Shown here one piece after another: positions 1-7,298 of a stretch of DNA of 18,973 bases; the first letter of the stretch is position 1, and each line of letters opens with the position of its first letter. The stretch covers positions 1 to 18,973 of the forward strand of contig CADCUZ010000168.1 in the NCBI GenBank assembly GCA_902806015.1, in the 5' to 3' direction. The notes under the pieces were generated by a model that made no database searches, had not been told where the DNA came from, and was given only the letters and a program-made list of their open reading frames with translations. The translations under genes and the position numbers were made by a program. This stretch comes from an uncultured Rubrobacteraceae bacterium (lineage in GTDB: Bacteria > Actinomycetota > Rubrobacteria > Rubrobacterales > Rubrobacteraceae).

Positions 1-17
1 CAAACCGGATTTGCGCC

Positions 18-54
18 GCGTGAAGCGCTCTTAGCTCGATCTGCACCTTCACGC
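18..54. repeat. Inverted repeat before the propeller gene
   Basis: GCGTGAAG (18-25) and CTTCACGC (47-54) form a perfect 8-bp inverted repeat with a 21-nt spacer, followed by TATTTA. It could be the terminator of a gene lying left of the window or a regulatory structure for the gene at 115. I see no convincing -35/-10 pair in 1-114. Confidence 0.3.
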
Positions 55-114
55 TATTTAGCGGTGGCACGTCCCGATACACGTAGAAACGTATGACCTC
101 GGGGTGGAGAACGA

Positions 115-1365
115 ATGATTGAGATACGCTCGAAACTGAGAATAATTGCACTGCTGACACTTCTAGCTTTGGGTATGGCTGTTTTCAGCTCTCCCGCTCA
201 GGCAGCTCCTACGAGCCTGGATAAGACCTGGATGACCAACGGTAAGGTCTACGCCACAGTGCTCTCGAAGAACCGCAAAGTGCTCTACATCGGGGGCAGC
301 TTCGACCAGGTGCGGCCGACCGCCAGCGCTCCGGGGCTCAAGGTCTCCAACGTCGCGGCGATCAACGTCGCCTCCGGGAAACCCCTAAAGGGGTTCCGCC
401 CGCAGGTGAGTGGTAAGTCCGGTGAGGTTCATGCCCTCGCTGTCCAGGGTGGCACGCTTTTCATCGGTGGGAACTTCGGGGCGGTATCTGGAAGCCCGCG
501 TCAGCACCTTGCGGCGGTCGACGCCGGTAGCGGGGCTCTCTCCAGTTTCTCTCCTGATATGGGGAGCAGTAATTCAGCTGTTTACGAGCTGAAGGCTCGG
601 GGATCTACCCTTTATGTCGGTGGTGGCTTTCAGAAGGTCAATGGCAAGGCTCGCGAGAATCTCGCGGCTTTCAATATCTCCACTGGGAATCTCTCCCCGA
701 GCTGGCGACCCAAGGCGGACCTCGGGAAGGTTCGCTCGATAGAGTTCGCCACTGACGGCAACTCGATGTTCATCGGCGGCAACTTCCAATCTGTTGTCGG
801 GACAAACGGCAAGCAGGACAATCGCCAGAGCGTCGCCCGCATCTTCACCGCCTCAGGGAACCTGCATCCGTGGAAGATCCCCGGAAGCCTAATCATAGGC
901 TTGGATCAGAACGCCTGGGATCTCGATGTCACGGAGGGTCGACTCTTCGTTGGTTTTGGAGCAAAGAAGAACTCTGCCGCTTCGTTCTATTTGACCAATG
1001 GCAATATCGGAGGGCTGGATTGGAGGTTCATTACCGCCGGTAACGTGCAGGCCATAGCCCTCTCCCCGAACCGTTCGCAGCTCTACATTGGTGGGCACTT
1101 CGGGATCAGCGAGACTAATCAGAAGGTCTGCGATGGGCGTTTCTTGCGCGGAATCGCCTCTCTCGACCCCGCAACAGGGGGTCTCAAACCCGCGTCCGCC
1201 GCCGGCGCCGGCGGCTGTGGCTGGCTCCCGAACCTCCAAGGTCCCGCCCGGAACTACAACGGTGTGTGGTCCTTTAGCCCCGTGGGTAATCGCCTGTGGG
1301 TCGGCGGCGGCTTCACGGGCGTCTCAGGGGTAAAGCAACAGAACCTCGCCAGCTTCACGTTCTAG
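115..1365 (+). CDS. Secreted beta-propeller protein with seven IGG-type repeats
   Basis: This 416-aa protein begins with a clear signal peptide: charged start, hydrophobic residues 10-24, and AQA before Ala31 as the likely signal-peptidase I site. The mature part repeats a strand of the type LYIGGxF at about residues 57, 115, 166, 218, 277, 323 and 394. Most repeats are followed by an Asn/Gln-rich turn and then LAAxxxxxGxL, the pattern of delta-60/DUF5122-like propellers, so seven blades are likely. Cys339 and Cys368 are the only cysteines seen and could form a disulfide. There is no catalytic motif or anchor, so a binding or structural role outside the cell is inferred. The ATG is preceded by GGGGTGGAG at a suitable distance. 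Base composition is less GC-rich than most of the window, which may mark recent acquisition. No operon partner is visible. Confidence 0.85.
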   Translation: MIEIRSKLRIIALLTLLALGMAVFSSPAQAAPTSLDKTWMTNGKVYATVLSKNRKVLYIGGSFDQVRPTASAPGLKVSNVAAINVASGKPLKGFRPQVSGKSGEVHALAVQGGTLFIGGNFGAVSGSPRQHLAAVDAGSGALSSFSPDMGSSNSAVYELKARGSTLYVGGGFQKVNGKARENLAAFNISTGNLSPSWRPKADLGKVRSIEFATDGNSMFIGGNFQSVVGTNGKQDNRQSVARIFTASGNLHPWKIPGSLIIGLDQNAWDLDVTEGRLFVGFGAKKNSAASFYLTNGNIGGLDWRFITAGNVQAIALSPNRSQLYIGGHFGISETNQKVCDGRFLRGIASLDPATGGLKPASAAGAGGCGWLPNLQGPARNYNGVWSFSPVGNRLWVGGGFTGVSGVKQQNLASFTF

Positions 1366-1373
1366 ACGAGTGA

Positions 1374-1535
1374 CCAGAAATTATTTCCCAGTATCCAGAA
1401 GTCTGCCTTATCATTGGGGATCTCCACTTCATCGAGGGTGGCGAGGAGCGGGAGCGTCTACTAGAGGCTCAACGTAAATACTGGATCGAGAAATATGGCA
1501 AATGGGATCCCAACGGCCCTATTGGAGACCGCTAG
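1374..1535 (+). pseudogene. C-terminal fragment of an unidentified protein
   Basis: An open frame of 53 codons runs from just after a TGA (1371-1373) to TAG (1533-1535) and has no usable start codon. The translation looks like real protein: IIGDLHFIEGGEERERLLEA followed by a Trp- and Tyr-rich tail ending PNGPIGDR. I do not recognise the family. Lying directly behind the propeller gene, and equally poor in GC, it is probably the end of a gene whose front was deleted. Confidence 0.4.
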
Positions 1536-1615
1536 GTAAGGGAGCTTTTCCGACATAGCTTCGGTACTCCGAGGGGGTACAACCAGAAGGCGAGGGTAGG
1601 AACGGAGGTGGCCGC

Positions 1616-1850
1616 ATGAACCGGCTCGGGGGCTAAGTAGCGGTTATCACCGGGGCGAGTTCCGGATTCGGGCGCGGAATCGCCAGGGCCGTCGCGGCCG
1701 AGGGCGCCAAAGTGGTGGTGAGCGACGTTCGCGAGGAGCTAACCGAGGGCGGCTTCGAGGAGGACCCCGAACTGACGAGGGTCGAGGCCATCCAGAAGGA
1801 TGGCGGCGAGGTTATCTACGCCGGCTGCGATGCGACGGGCGCCCGAAGGC
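1616..1850 (+). pseudogene. SDR oxidoreductase, N-terminal remnant with in-frame stop
   Basis: GGAGG lies upstream of ATG 1616. The frame reads MNRLGG, then TAA (1634-1636) where SDRs usually have Lys, and continues VAVITGASSGFGRGIARAVA. That is the Rossmann TGxxxGxG cofactor loop, followed by the second strand VVVSDV, which ends in Asp and so suggests NAD(H) preference in the ancestor. SDR likeness continues to about residue 75 (EVIYAGCDAT) and then stops. No NNAG or YxxxK motif follows in any frame. The gene is therefore both interrupted and truncated. It is distinct from the intact SDR at 3094. Confidence 0.75.
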
Positions 1851-2515
1851 GAAACCGAGTCGACTACCGAGGTCCCCGTTCGGTGGGACTACCTGGCCCC
1901 CGGCGACCCGCTGGCTGCGGGGGTGGGCGCTAGACGGGGCTACGTGGACCGCCACGCGGAGCACCCGCGCAGCGACACGGGCGCCCGGATCGAGGTCGTC
2001 AACCTAGGCCGAAGCTGCCAAACGAGGCCCCCGCTGCTCCACGCCCTCCGAAACGACCCGTCGACGCGAAGGGCGTGCGGCGGGGCGCAGGTCGTCACGT
2101 CCGACATCGGCATCAACGATCCGGGGCACGCCAGTAGATCATATGAGAACGGTACGTGCGGCGGGGCGCACAACGAGGCGTATTTGCGCGCGGCCGTGGG
2201 GGAGGTGGAAGGGAACTGGCGCGCCGTAATCGGAGGGATCTTGGGCCCGCGGTCCACGCGAGAGGCCATCGTTTGCACGACGGGTGTTTACGCGTGGCGT
2301 TAAGGCGAGGAGCCCGGGACCCGGTCCCGGTCCGGCGCCTTCGGAGACCTACTGCCGGACCTACGAGAGAAAAAACGGGGGGTATATGTGCGGCGGTGGC
2401 TTGGCATGTTGCTTAGTCGCCTGCCGAGGGCTGCCCGTACCCGACCCTATCGAGGGTATCGACGACTCGCAGATTAAGGAACTCCCCTATGTGGGGCGTA
2501 TAAAAGCACATGTAA
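1851..2515. other. Decayed stretch with no recognisable gene
   Basis: Open frames exist on both strands (the longest on + runs to 2303), but none shows a family motif, hydrophobic pattern or ribosome-binding site I would trust. The stretch holds a 16-bp direct repeat (separate entry) and a GC hairpin, CCGGGAC-ccg-GTCCCGG, at 2314-2330. It probably consists of leftovers of the flanking pseudogenes. Confidence 0.5.
2074..2170. repeat. 16-bp direct repeat, 81-bp period
   Basis: CGTGCGGCGGGGCGCA occurs exactly at 2074-2089 and 2155-2170. The 81-bp period is 27 codons, so the copies lie in the same reading frame. The 65 bp between them show no similar duplication. Origin is unknown. Confidence 0.6.
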
Positions 2516-2791
2516 ATGCCAGGCTTTCTGAGCGCGGACTGGGACGCGATGAGCGCCGGGGTGTGGGCGGCGGTCGCCTACTCGACCATCTTGGTGGCCG
2601 CATTCGGGTTCTTCGCTTGGCAGAGGGGGGCATCCCTCCTTGGGGCCAACAAGGTGCTCGTTTACCAGTACCTCATCACCTTTGTCGGCGTCGCCTCGGG
2701 CATCGTGCTGTTGGGCGAGGGGCTGGGGGTCGAGAAGATCATCGGAGGAACGATTATCCTTTTTGGCGTGTACTTGGCCCGGCGTCAGTAG
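2516..2791 (+). pseudogene. EamA/DMT-family transporter, C-terminal fragment
   Basis: The frame encodes 91 aa after an immediate upstream stop (2513-2515). It contains three hydrophobic helices at about residues 17-37, 43-63 and 70-87, with motifs of the end of EamA drug/metabolite transporters: FFAWQRG, LGANKVLVYQYL, and a final IGGTIILFGVYLARR. EamA proteins normally have ten helices (about 300 aa), so roughly the first two thirds are missing. No hydrophobic sequence is found upstream to 2284 in any frame. The ATG at 2516 has no Shine-Dalgarno sequence. I call it a 5'-truncated remnant; a functional three-helix protein is unlikely. Confidence 0.7.
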
Positions 2792-3093
2792 AAGGGCCCA
2801 TGCTCGTCCCCCTTCAGCCTCGCGAAGGGACGAGGAACGAGGATCCGGGTTCCTTTGGGCCGCGACGCCCTCCCTCTAGGCGCGTCGGGATGAATCGGGC
2901 ACCGTCACCGCCCGGGTAGAAGCCTTTTTAAGGACCCCCATAGCGTACTGTAGACTAACCTCGCCAGACGACCTTTGCCCTTTGGAATGCATTCGCGGCG
3001 GCCTTAGGACGCCTTGTTCGGTAAGATGGCGCCGAACGTACAAGAATGTAAAGATCGTCCCCGTGCGATGGGGGCTACAGAGGGAGCCGGACC
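2792..3093. other. Spacer upstream of the SDR gene
   Basis: No gene is seen in these 302 bases. AGGGAG at 3081-3086 is the ribosome-binding site of the gene at 3094. A weak -10-like TAAGAT lies at about 3022 without a good -35 partner. Confidence 0.5.
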
Positions 3094-3846
3094 GTGTTTT
3101 TGACACTGCCAGAGAGGGTCGCGATCGTTACCGGGGCCGCGCGGGGCATAGGGTTCGCCATCGCCGAGCGCCTCTCGCGGGCCGGCGCGCGTGTGGTAGT
3201 CGCCGACGTCGACGAAGCAGGCGCCTTGGCGGCCGTAAAACGGCTGCGCGAAGGGGGGGCAGAGTGCGTGGAGGCGGTCGCGGACATCACCAAGCCCGAC
3301 GAGGTCGGCGCGATGGTCGAGCGCGCCATCGACGCCTTCGGCAGGCTCGACGTGCTGGTGAACAACGCCGGCATAACCGGCCGCGACGCCCCGCTTTCGG
3401 GGATCACGGACGAGGATTGGGAGAGGGTGCTTAGCCTGAATCTGACCGCCACCTTCTACTGCTGCCGGGCGGCGATCCCTCACATGCGCGAGCGGCAGAG
3501 CGGCGCGGTGGTCAACGTGGCCTCCATCTCGGGCAAGGAGGGCAACCCGAACATGATCCCCTACTCGGTCTCCAAAGCCGGGGTGATCTGCCTGACCAAG
3601 GCGTTGGCCAAGGAGGTGATCCACGACGGCGTGAGGGTGAACTGCGTGGCACCGGCCGTCATCGAGACGCCGCTGCTCGAGCAACTCCAACCTGAGGCCA
3701 TCGAGTACATGACGAGCAAGATCCCGATGGGGCGGATGGGGCGCCCGGTGGAGGTGGCTGCGGTGGTGCACTTTCTGGCCTCCGACGATGCGAGCTTCGT
3801 CACGGGCCAATGCTACGACGTCAGCGGCGGAAGGGCGACATACTAG
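3094..3846 (+). CDS. SDR-family oxidoreductase, FabG-like
   Basis: This 250-aa protein is a classical short-chain dehydrogenase/reductase. It shows the cofactor loop TGAARGIG (13-20), Asp38 at the end of strand 2 (NAD(H)-type), NNAG (90-93) and a complete tetrad: Asn116, Ser144, Tyr157 and Lys161 in YSVSK. The C-terminus ends DVSGGRATY in place of the usual DGG. The substrate cannot be read from sequence; 3-oxoacyl reduction or oxidation of a sugar-type or secondary alcohol are both possible. The start is GTG at 3094 with AGGGAG 7 nt upstream. The gene stands alone, between the EamA remnant and the convergent kinase gene. Confidence 0.9.
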   Translation: MFLTLPERVAIVTGAARGIGFAIAERLSRAGARVVVADVDEAGALAAVKRLREGGAECVEAVADITKPDEVGAMVERAIDAFGRLDVLVNNAGITGRDAPLSGITDEDWERVLSLNLTATFYCCRAAIPHMRERQSGAVVNVASISGKEGNPNMIPYSVSKAGVICLTKALAKEVIHDGVRVNCVAPAVIETPLLEQLQPEAIEYMTSKIPMGRMGRPVEVAAVVHFLASDDASFVTGQCYDVSGGRATY

Positions 3847-3899
3847 TAGTGAGGCGGCCGAGCGTGGTCTGGCTTCAAGGTACATACTTTCGGCAGCAA

Positions 3900-3915
3900 C
3901 CCCCATCCTTGGGGG
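3900..3915 (+). terminator. Hairpin after the SDR gene
   Basis: CCCCCA-tcct-TGGGGG forms a perfect 6-bp stem with a 4-nt loop, 53 nt behind the SDR stop. No T-run follows, so termination is only a possibility. The remainder of 3847-4083 shows nothing else. Confidence 0.3.
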
Positions 3916-4083
3916 CGGCGGAACGAACCAGCTAAGAACAGCCTACACGCCCGGAGCCGTTTTAAGGCTCTTAGGGCCCGTAGCGGAACTCCTCCCTCGC
4001 CGGATGATCCCCGCTACTTAAAGGGCTCTAAGCAGGCTTTGAACGCCATGGAACCCGAGGCGCATTAGCGAACTGTACCGGCC

Positions 4084-5613
4084 CTAGTACCCGTAGGTCG
4101 TCTCGCCCGGCGCCCCGACGCTGGTCGTGAGGTGCACGAAGGAACCCGGCTCCAAGGTGGTCCCCGCCGGCGGGTCCTGAGCCACGATCACGCCGGCGGG
4201 CGCGGTTTCGCTCGGAACCTCCCTGACACCGCCTAGGAGGAGGCCCGCTCGCTCCAGTTCGTTCTCGGCCTCCGGGTAGGTGAGGCCGACCAGGCTCGGT
4301 GTTTGCGTGGCCCCCGGGCCTTCGCCGATCGTCAGGAAGATCCTCGAGCCCTCATCGGCTCTCTTCCCGCCGGCTTCCGACTGCTCGAGGACCTCGCCGG
4401 TGCTTTCGTCGGGGCTTCCCTGAGACCGGACCGCCACTTCGAAGCCGGCTTCGGCGAGGCGCTTGCGTGCCTCCCGCTCGCTAAGGCCTTTCACCGCGGG
4501 GACCTGAACTCTCTCGAGGCCGGGCCGCGCTCGTTCGGGACCTTTGGGCGACTCTTCGGATGCGCCTACCTCGGCGCGCGGGGCGCCGCTTCCGCCGGGA
4601 TCCCGCAACAGCCCCCAGCTGACCACGCCGAGCACGGCTAACAGCGCGGCGAACGAGGCGAGGATCGACAACGACCTTCTGCTGCGCCCGCCCTCGGCGC
4701 CGGCTTCCGCCCCATCCGCGTCCGCCGGCGCCGGCGAATCTTCCGAGGCCGCGCTGGTCGCCTCGTTCGGGGAGGGGGCCACCACCGGGGGCAGACCGTT
4801 TCTTACCCTACCCAGGTCTCCGAGGAGCTCGGCAGAGCTACCGTAACGGTCTTCCGGGTTTGTGGCCAGGAGCTTCGTGACCACGGCGTCCAGGGCCTCC
4901 GGAACCTCCGGGTTCGCCTCGCTCGTGCGGCGCGGCGGTCCCTTCGCGTGCTCCGCGGGCAGATCCGCCGGGGTAGACACGTCGAAGGGCACCCTTCCGG
5001 TTAGCATCTCGTGGAGGACCACTCCCCACGAGTACAGGTCGCTTGCCGGGCTGACCCGCCCGCCGGCCGCCTGCTCGGGGGACATGTACTTCGCGCTGCC
5101 CAAGATATCCCCGGGTTTAGAGATGGTGGTAGCCTCGGCGGCCCGGGCGATTCCGAAGTCGACCACCTTCGCGTGCCCCGAATCGACAAAGAGGATGTTG
5201 TGCGGCTTGACGTCCCTGTGGACGATGCCCCGCTCGTGGGCCGTCTGCAACGCCTCCGCGACTTGGACCGCCACCTCCATCGTCTCCTGAGGGGGCATCC
5301 TCCCCGCCCTCACGATCCGGTCCTTCAAAGTGCCGCCGGGCAGGTACTCCATGGCTATATAGTAGGTGCCGTCCTCGGTCTCGCCGCGGTCGAAGATGGG
5401 GACGATGAACGGGCTGGACAGGGCGGCGGCGCTCTTGGCCTCTCGCCTGAAGCGTTCGACGAACTCCTCGTCTTTGGCGTAGTGATCCTTGAGCAGCTTG
5501 AGCGCGACGTCGCGGGCGAGGAGCCGATCGTACGCCAAGAACACGTCGGCCATGCCACCGCTGCCCGTCAAGGCTCGCAACTCGTATCGGTCGTCGACGA
5601 GGGTCTTGCCCAC
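4084..5613 (-). CDS. Membrane serine/threonine protein kinase with two PASTA domains (PknB-like)
   Basis: With GTG 5613 as start the protein has 509 aa. The kinase domain (about 10-270) is complete: glycine loop TGSGGMADV (16-24), Lys39, Glu58, HRDVKPHN (Asp134, Asn139), DFG (Asp152) and SPEQA (178-182). An acidic, Ala/Pro-rich linker leads to one transmembrane helix (about 315-336). Two extracellular PASTA domains follow (about 369-433 and 436-500); in this family they bind muropeptides or lipid II. PknB/PrkC kinases of Gram-positive bacteria usually have three or four PASTA units, so this one is short. The frame stays open upstream to 5877, but similarity starts at VGKTLVDDRYEL. The GTG lies 7 nt after a TATAAT box and has no Shine-Dalgarno sequence. 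A role in growth or cell-wall control is inferred from the family. No phosphatase, FtsW/RodA or penicillin-binding gene lies beside it. Confidence 0.92.
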   Translation of the reverse strand: MGKTLVDDRYELRALTGSGGMADVFLAYDRLLARDVALKLLKDHYAKDEEFVERFRREAKSAAALSSPFIVPIFDRGETEDGTYYIAMEYLPGGTLKDRIVRAGRMPPQETMEVAVQVAEALQTAHERGIVHRDVKPHNILFVDSGHAKVVDFGIARAAEATTISKPGDILGSAKYMSPEQAAGGRVSPASDLYSWGVVLHEMLTGRVPFDVSTPADLPAEHAKGPPRRTSEANPEVPEALDAVVTKLLATNPEDRYGSSAELLGDLGRVRNGLPPVVAPSPNEATSAASEDSPAPADADGAEAGAEGGRSRRSLSILASFAALLAVLGVVSWGLLRDPGGSGAPRAEVGASEESPKGPERARPGLERVQVPAVKGLSEREARKRLAEAGFEVAVRSQGSPDESTGEVLEQSEAGGKRADEGSRIFLTIGEGPGATQTPSLVGLTYPEAENELERAGLLLGGVREVPSETAPAGVIVAQDPPAGTTLEPGSFVHLTTSVGAPGETTYGY

Positions 5614-5626
5614 AGGGCGGATTATA
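5614..5626 (-). promoter_or_regulatory. -10 box of the kinase gene, probable leaderless start
   Basis: On the minus strand a perfect TATAAT (5626-5621) is followed by seven bases (CCGCCCT) and then GTG (5613-5611). Transcription usually begins 6-8 nt after the -10 box, which would place +1 at or next to the start codon. No good -35 hexamer is seen at 16-18 nt spacing. Confidence 0.55.
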
Positions 5627-5797
5627 CTGGTCGCGAGGGGGGAGCCGGAGGGACGCCGGGATCCCCGGGGTGTGGAATGCACCAATTGTAGCTTATGCCG
5701 TCGGACAGACCATCGAGGTGTGCTTAGCATTTGACCCGCCGCCGGCGCGAGGGATACGCCGTATCGTGTGCGTCCTTGTGGGTGAACGCGGAAGGTT

Positions 5798-6031
5798 ATG
5801 GAGCTAACCGACGTGCCCGCGGGGGTGTCGGAGTGCGTCCTACAGGATCCCTCGCAAACCGCGCTGTGGGGTCGCACGGCCCATCCGGGCGTCTACCAGA
5901 TGCGCCAGCCGTACGTGAAGGACCTGCAAGGCGTGACCCACAAACCCGCCGGAGATCAGCTTCGAAGTGGAGGACTCCTCGGATGCCGTGGAACGGTGAC
6001 CGGCGTGAAGGCCGATTACCCAGCAGCGTAG
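5798..6031 (+). pseudogene. Possible VOC/glyoxalase-family remnant
   Basis: At 5949-5996 one frame reads PEISFEVEDSSDAVER and hits a stop. The neighbouring frame continues VTGVKADYPA to TAG 6031. Joined, these resemble the FEVxDxxxAVERLxxxGV segment of vicinal-oxygen-chelate proteins with a frameshift and a short deletion. The preceding open frame from ATG 5798 is not recognisable. Support is limited to about 25 residues, so the family call is tentative. Confidence 0.3.
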
Positions 6032-6308
6032 AGGGCGGATCTTCGGAATCCGGGCTCCCAGGCGCGGCGGAAAGTATCGGACCGGCTAGGACACGCGCAC
6101 GAAGCCGTTTTGAGGCTCCCCGGTACCGCGGCGGGCCCGCCCTAAGACGGTCCCCTACGCCGCTATTCGACCTAGGGGGAATCCGACCTCGAACAGAGCA
6201 TTACAGGGCCCAACCGTCCCGCGCATCCACAGGAGCTCTCGCACGCCACTCGATCGCCCGGATCTTGAGGGAGTACCTCGCTTGTCGAGTACCGCAATGG
6301 CTTTCTCT
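6032..6308. other. Spacer, nothing recognised
   Basis: No convincing gene, RNA or repeat is seen. The open frames here lack start signals and family motifs. Confidence 0.4.
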
Positions 6309-6352
6309 CTTGCGAAGAAGCGCAAGCAGCCGGGTCCCGGGGACCCGGCTGC
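6309..6352. repeat. Two back-to-back strong hairpins
   Basis: CTTGCG-aagaag-CGCAAG (6309-6326) is followed, sharing one base, by GCAGCCGGGTCCC (6326-6338), a single G, and its exact complement GGGACCCGGCTGC (6340-6352). The second is a 13-bp near-perfect palindrome. No T-run follows on either strand. They may form a terminator-like structure, a protein-binding palindrome or a small structured RNA. Confidence 0.6.
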
Positions 6353-6379
6353 CCGAAGGCGTGCCCGGCCACTCTAGTG

Positions 6380-6409
6380 CCGGTTCGGAACCGGATCCGC
6401 CCGTATACT
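6380..6409 (+). promoter_or_regulatory. Probable promoter and operator for the thioesterase gene
   Basis: TATACT (6404-6409) is a good -10 candidate. The expected -35 position is covered by a perfect palindrome, CCGGTTC-g-GAACCGG (6380-6394), a plausible operator. Transcription from here would give a leader of about 185 nt before the TTG at 6602. This rests on motif reading alone. Confidence 0.35.
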
Positions 6410-6461
6410 TGCGGCGATAAATTCGAGGACGGTAGGCAGAAGCCAGGAGGCACCGGACGGC

Positions 6462-6551
6462 ATGCTGGGGGTGGTCGTCGTAGCGGTGCTAGGCTCCGGG
6501 CTTCCCTCGGGCCGGCCTTCGGTGGGGCAGTCGTCGAGGCTAACCCCATAA
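6462..6551 (+). CDS. Possible 29-codon leader ORF
   Basis: ATG 6462 has AGGAGG 11 nt upstream, and the frame closes at TAA 6549-6551. The product starts with a hydrophobic run (MLGVVVVAVLG) and then becomes polar. It sits 50 nt before the thioesterase start, inside the inferred leader. It could be a regulatory leader peptide or chance; no homolog is recognised. Confidence 0.2.
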   Translation: MLGVVVVAVLGSGLPSGRPSVGQSSRLTP

Positions 6552-6601
6552 TTTGCATCGCACCGGCCCATCGCGGAACCGAGTAGAGAAGGGAGGGTTC
6601 G

Positions 6602-7048
6602 TTGAGAGACGATACAGGAACCCTAAGCGAAGAGCAGCTGGACCACCTCGCGCGCCACTTTAACGAGGAGGTCACCTTCTCCCGGCACATCGGGGCGAAG
6701 GTCGAGGAGGTCAGGCCGGGACGCTCGGTGATCCACATAGACGTGGGGGACGTCCACCTCAACGGCGCGGGCACCCTGCACGGCGGGGTCTACGCCTCGC
6801 TCATAGACAACGCCATGGGCCTCTCCGTGCTGGCGCTGGTGGGTGTGAGGACAGCCACCATAGAGATGAACGTCCACTTCCTCGGGGCGGTCAACAAGGG
6901 GCGCATAACCTGCTCCGCCGAGGTCGTCCACCGCACCCGCCGCATGGCCACCGCCGAGGCGAAGGTACACGACTCGGAGGGAAACCTTGTCGCCATGGGG
7001 ACGGGCGCGTTCCGCGTGTTCGAGAAGAAAGGCAACGCTATCGTTTGA
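6602..7048 (+). CDS. PaaI-like hotdog-fold acyl-CoA thioesterase
   Basis: The 148-aa product matches single-domain PaaI/YbgC-like thioesterases in length and motif. The hotdog helix carries NGAGTLHGG (54-62), and Asp69 of LIDNAMG is in the position of the acidic catalytic residue. The last strands are typical (TCSAEVVHRTRRMATAEAKV). Such enzymes hydrolyse acyl-CoA to free acid and CoA as homotetramers in the cytoplasm; the acyl group is not predictable here. In the phenylacetate pathway PaaI removes stalled thioesters, and a PaaG-like gene lies at 12466, but the epoxidase genes are absent, so the link is loose. The start is TTG with AGGGAGG just upstream. Its stop overlaps the TTG of a small downstream ORF. 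Confidence 0.88.
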   Translation: MRDDTGTLSEEQLDHLARHFNEEVTFSRHIGAKVEEVRPGRSVIHIDVGDVHLNGAGTLHGGVYASLIDNAMGLSVLALVGVRTATIEMNVHFLGAVNKGRITCSAEVVHRTRRMATAEAKVHDSEGNLVAMGTGAFRVFEKKGNAIV

Positions 7049-7188
7049 GCCGCAACTTCTTGTGGGGGTTTTCGCAGCGATTGGACCTTTTGACGGTCAT
7101 AGACTCCTCCATGCGCCGTGGCCAGATCCCCACCGACGAAGGCCGCTTCGTACTCTTCGGCAGCCATGCCTCGCTATTCTACCCGTAA
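7045..7188 (+). CDS. Small ORF translationally coupled to the thioesterase
   Basis: TTG 7045-7047 overlaps the TGA (7046-7048) of the thioesterase, and the frame runs 47 codons to TAA 7186-7188. The product starts MSRNFLWGFSQRLDLL and ends GRFVLFGSHASLFYP; it looks like ordinary protein, not shadow sequence. AAAGG about 12 nt upstream could serve as ribosome-binding site, or coupling through the overlap could suffice. I do not recognise the family. It might instead be the tail of a longer ancestral thioesterase or of a deleted gene. The opposite strand is also open here but has less protein-like content. Confidence 0.4.
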   Translation: MSRNFLWGFSQRLDLLTVIDSSMRRGQIPTDEGRFVLFGSHASLFYP

Positions 7189-7193
7189 CGCGG

Positions 7194-7298
7194 CTGACCG
7201 AGGCTTATCCTTGCCGGCGGGTTTCCGAGAAAGCGTCCTCAGACAACCTTCGAACCTCGGCAAGCTAGCCCCACCCACCGAGCCCCGCCCTCGGTCAG
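7194..7298. other. Nested inverted repeats between convergent genes
   Basis: CTGACCGAGG (7194-7203) pairs exactly with CCTCGGTCAG (7289-7298). Inside it CTTGCCG (7210-7216) pairs with CGGCAAG (7258-7264). The result is a long branched hairpin in the gap between the convergent gene ends at 7188 and 7377. It could be a bidirectional terminator or a structured RNA. Nothing else is seen in 7189-7376. Confidence 0.4.

Noticed and set aside
1800..2303. 167-codon + strand frame in the first graveyard
   Set aside because: It contains the 16-bp repeat and scattered plausible words, but no family could be recognised and there is no start signal, so I did not call a gene.
3022..3027. TAAGAT as a promoter -10 for the SDR gene
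   Set aside because: Only a partial match to consensus and no -35 hexamer at 16-18 nt.
3004..3906. 300-codon minus-strand frame opposite the SDR at 3094
   Set aside because: Antisense shadow: His/Arg/Asp-rich, with no recognisable domain.
6172..6774. 200-codon minus-strand frame over the thioesterase start
   Set aside because: It overlaps the conserved front half of the thioesterase and has shadow-like composition.
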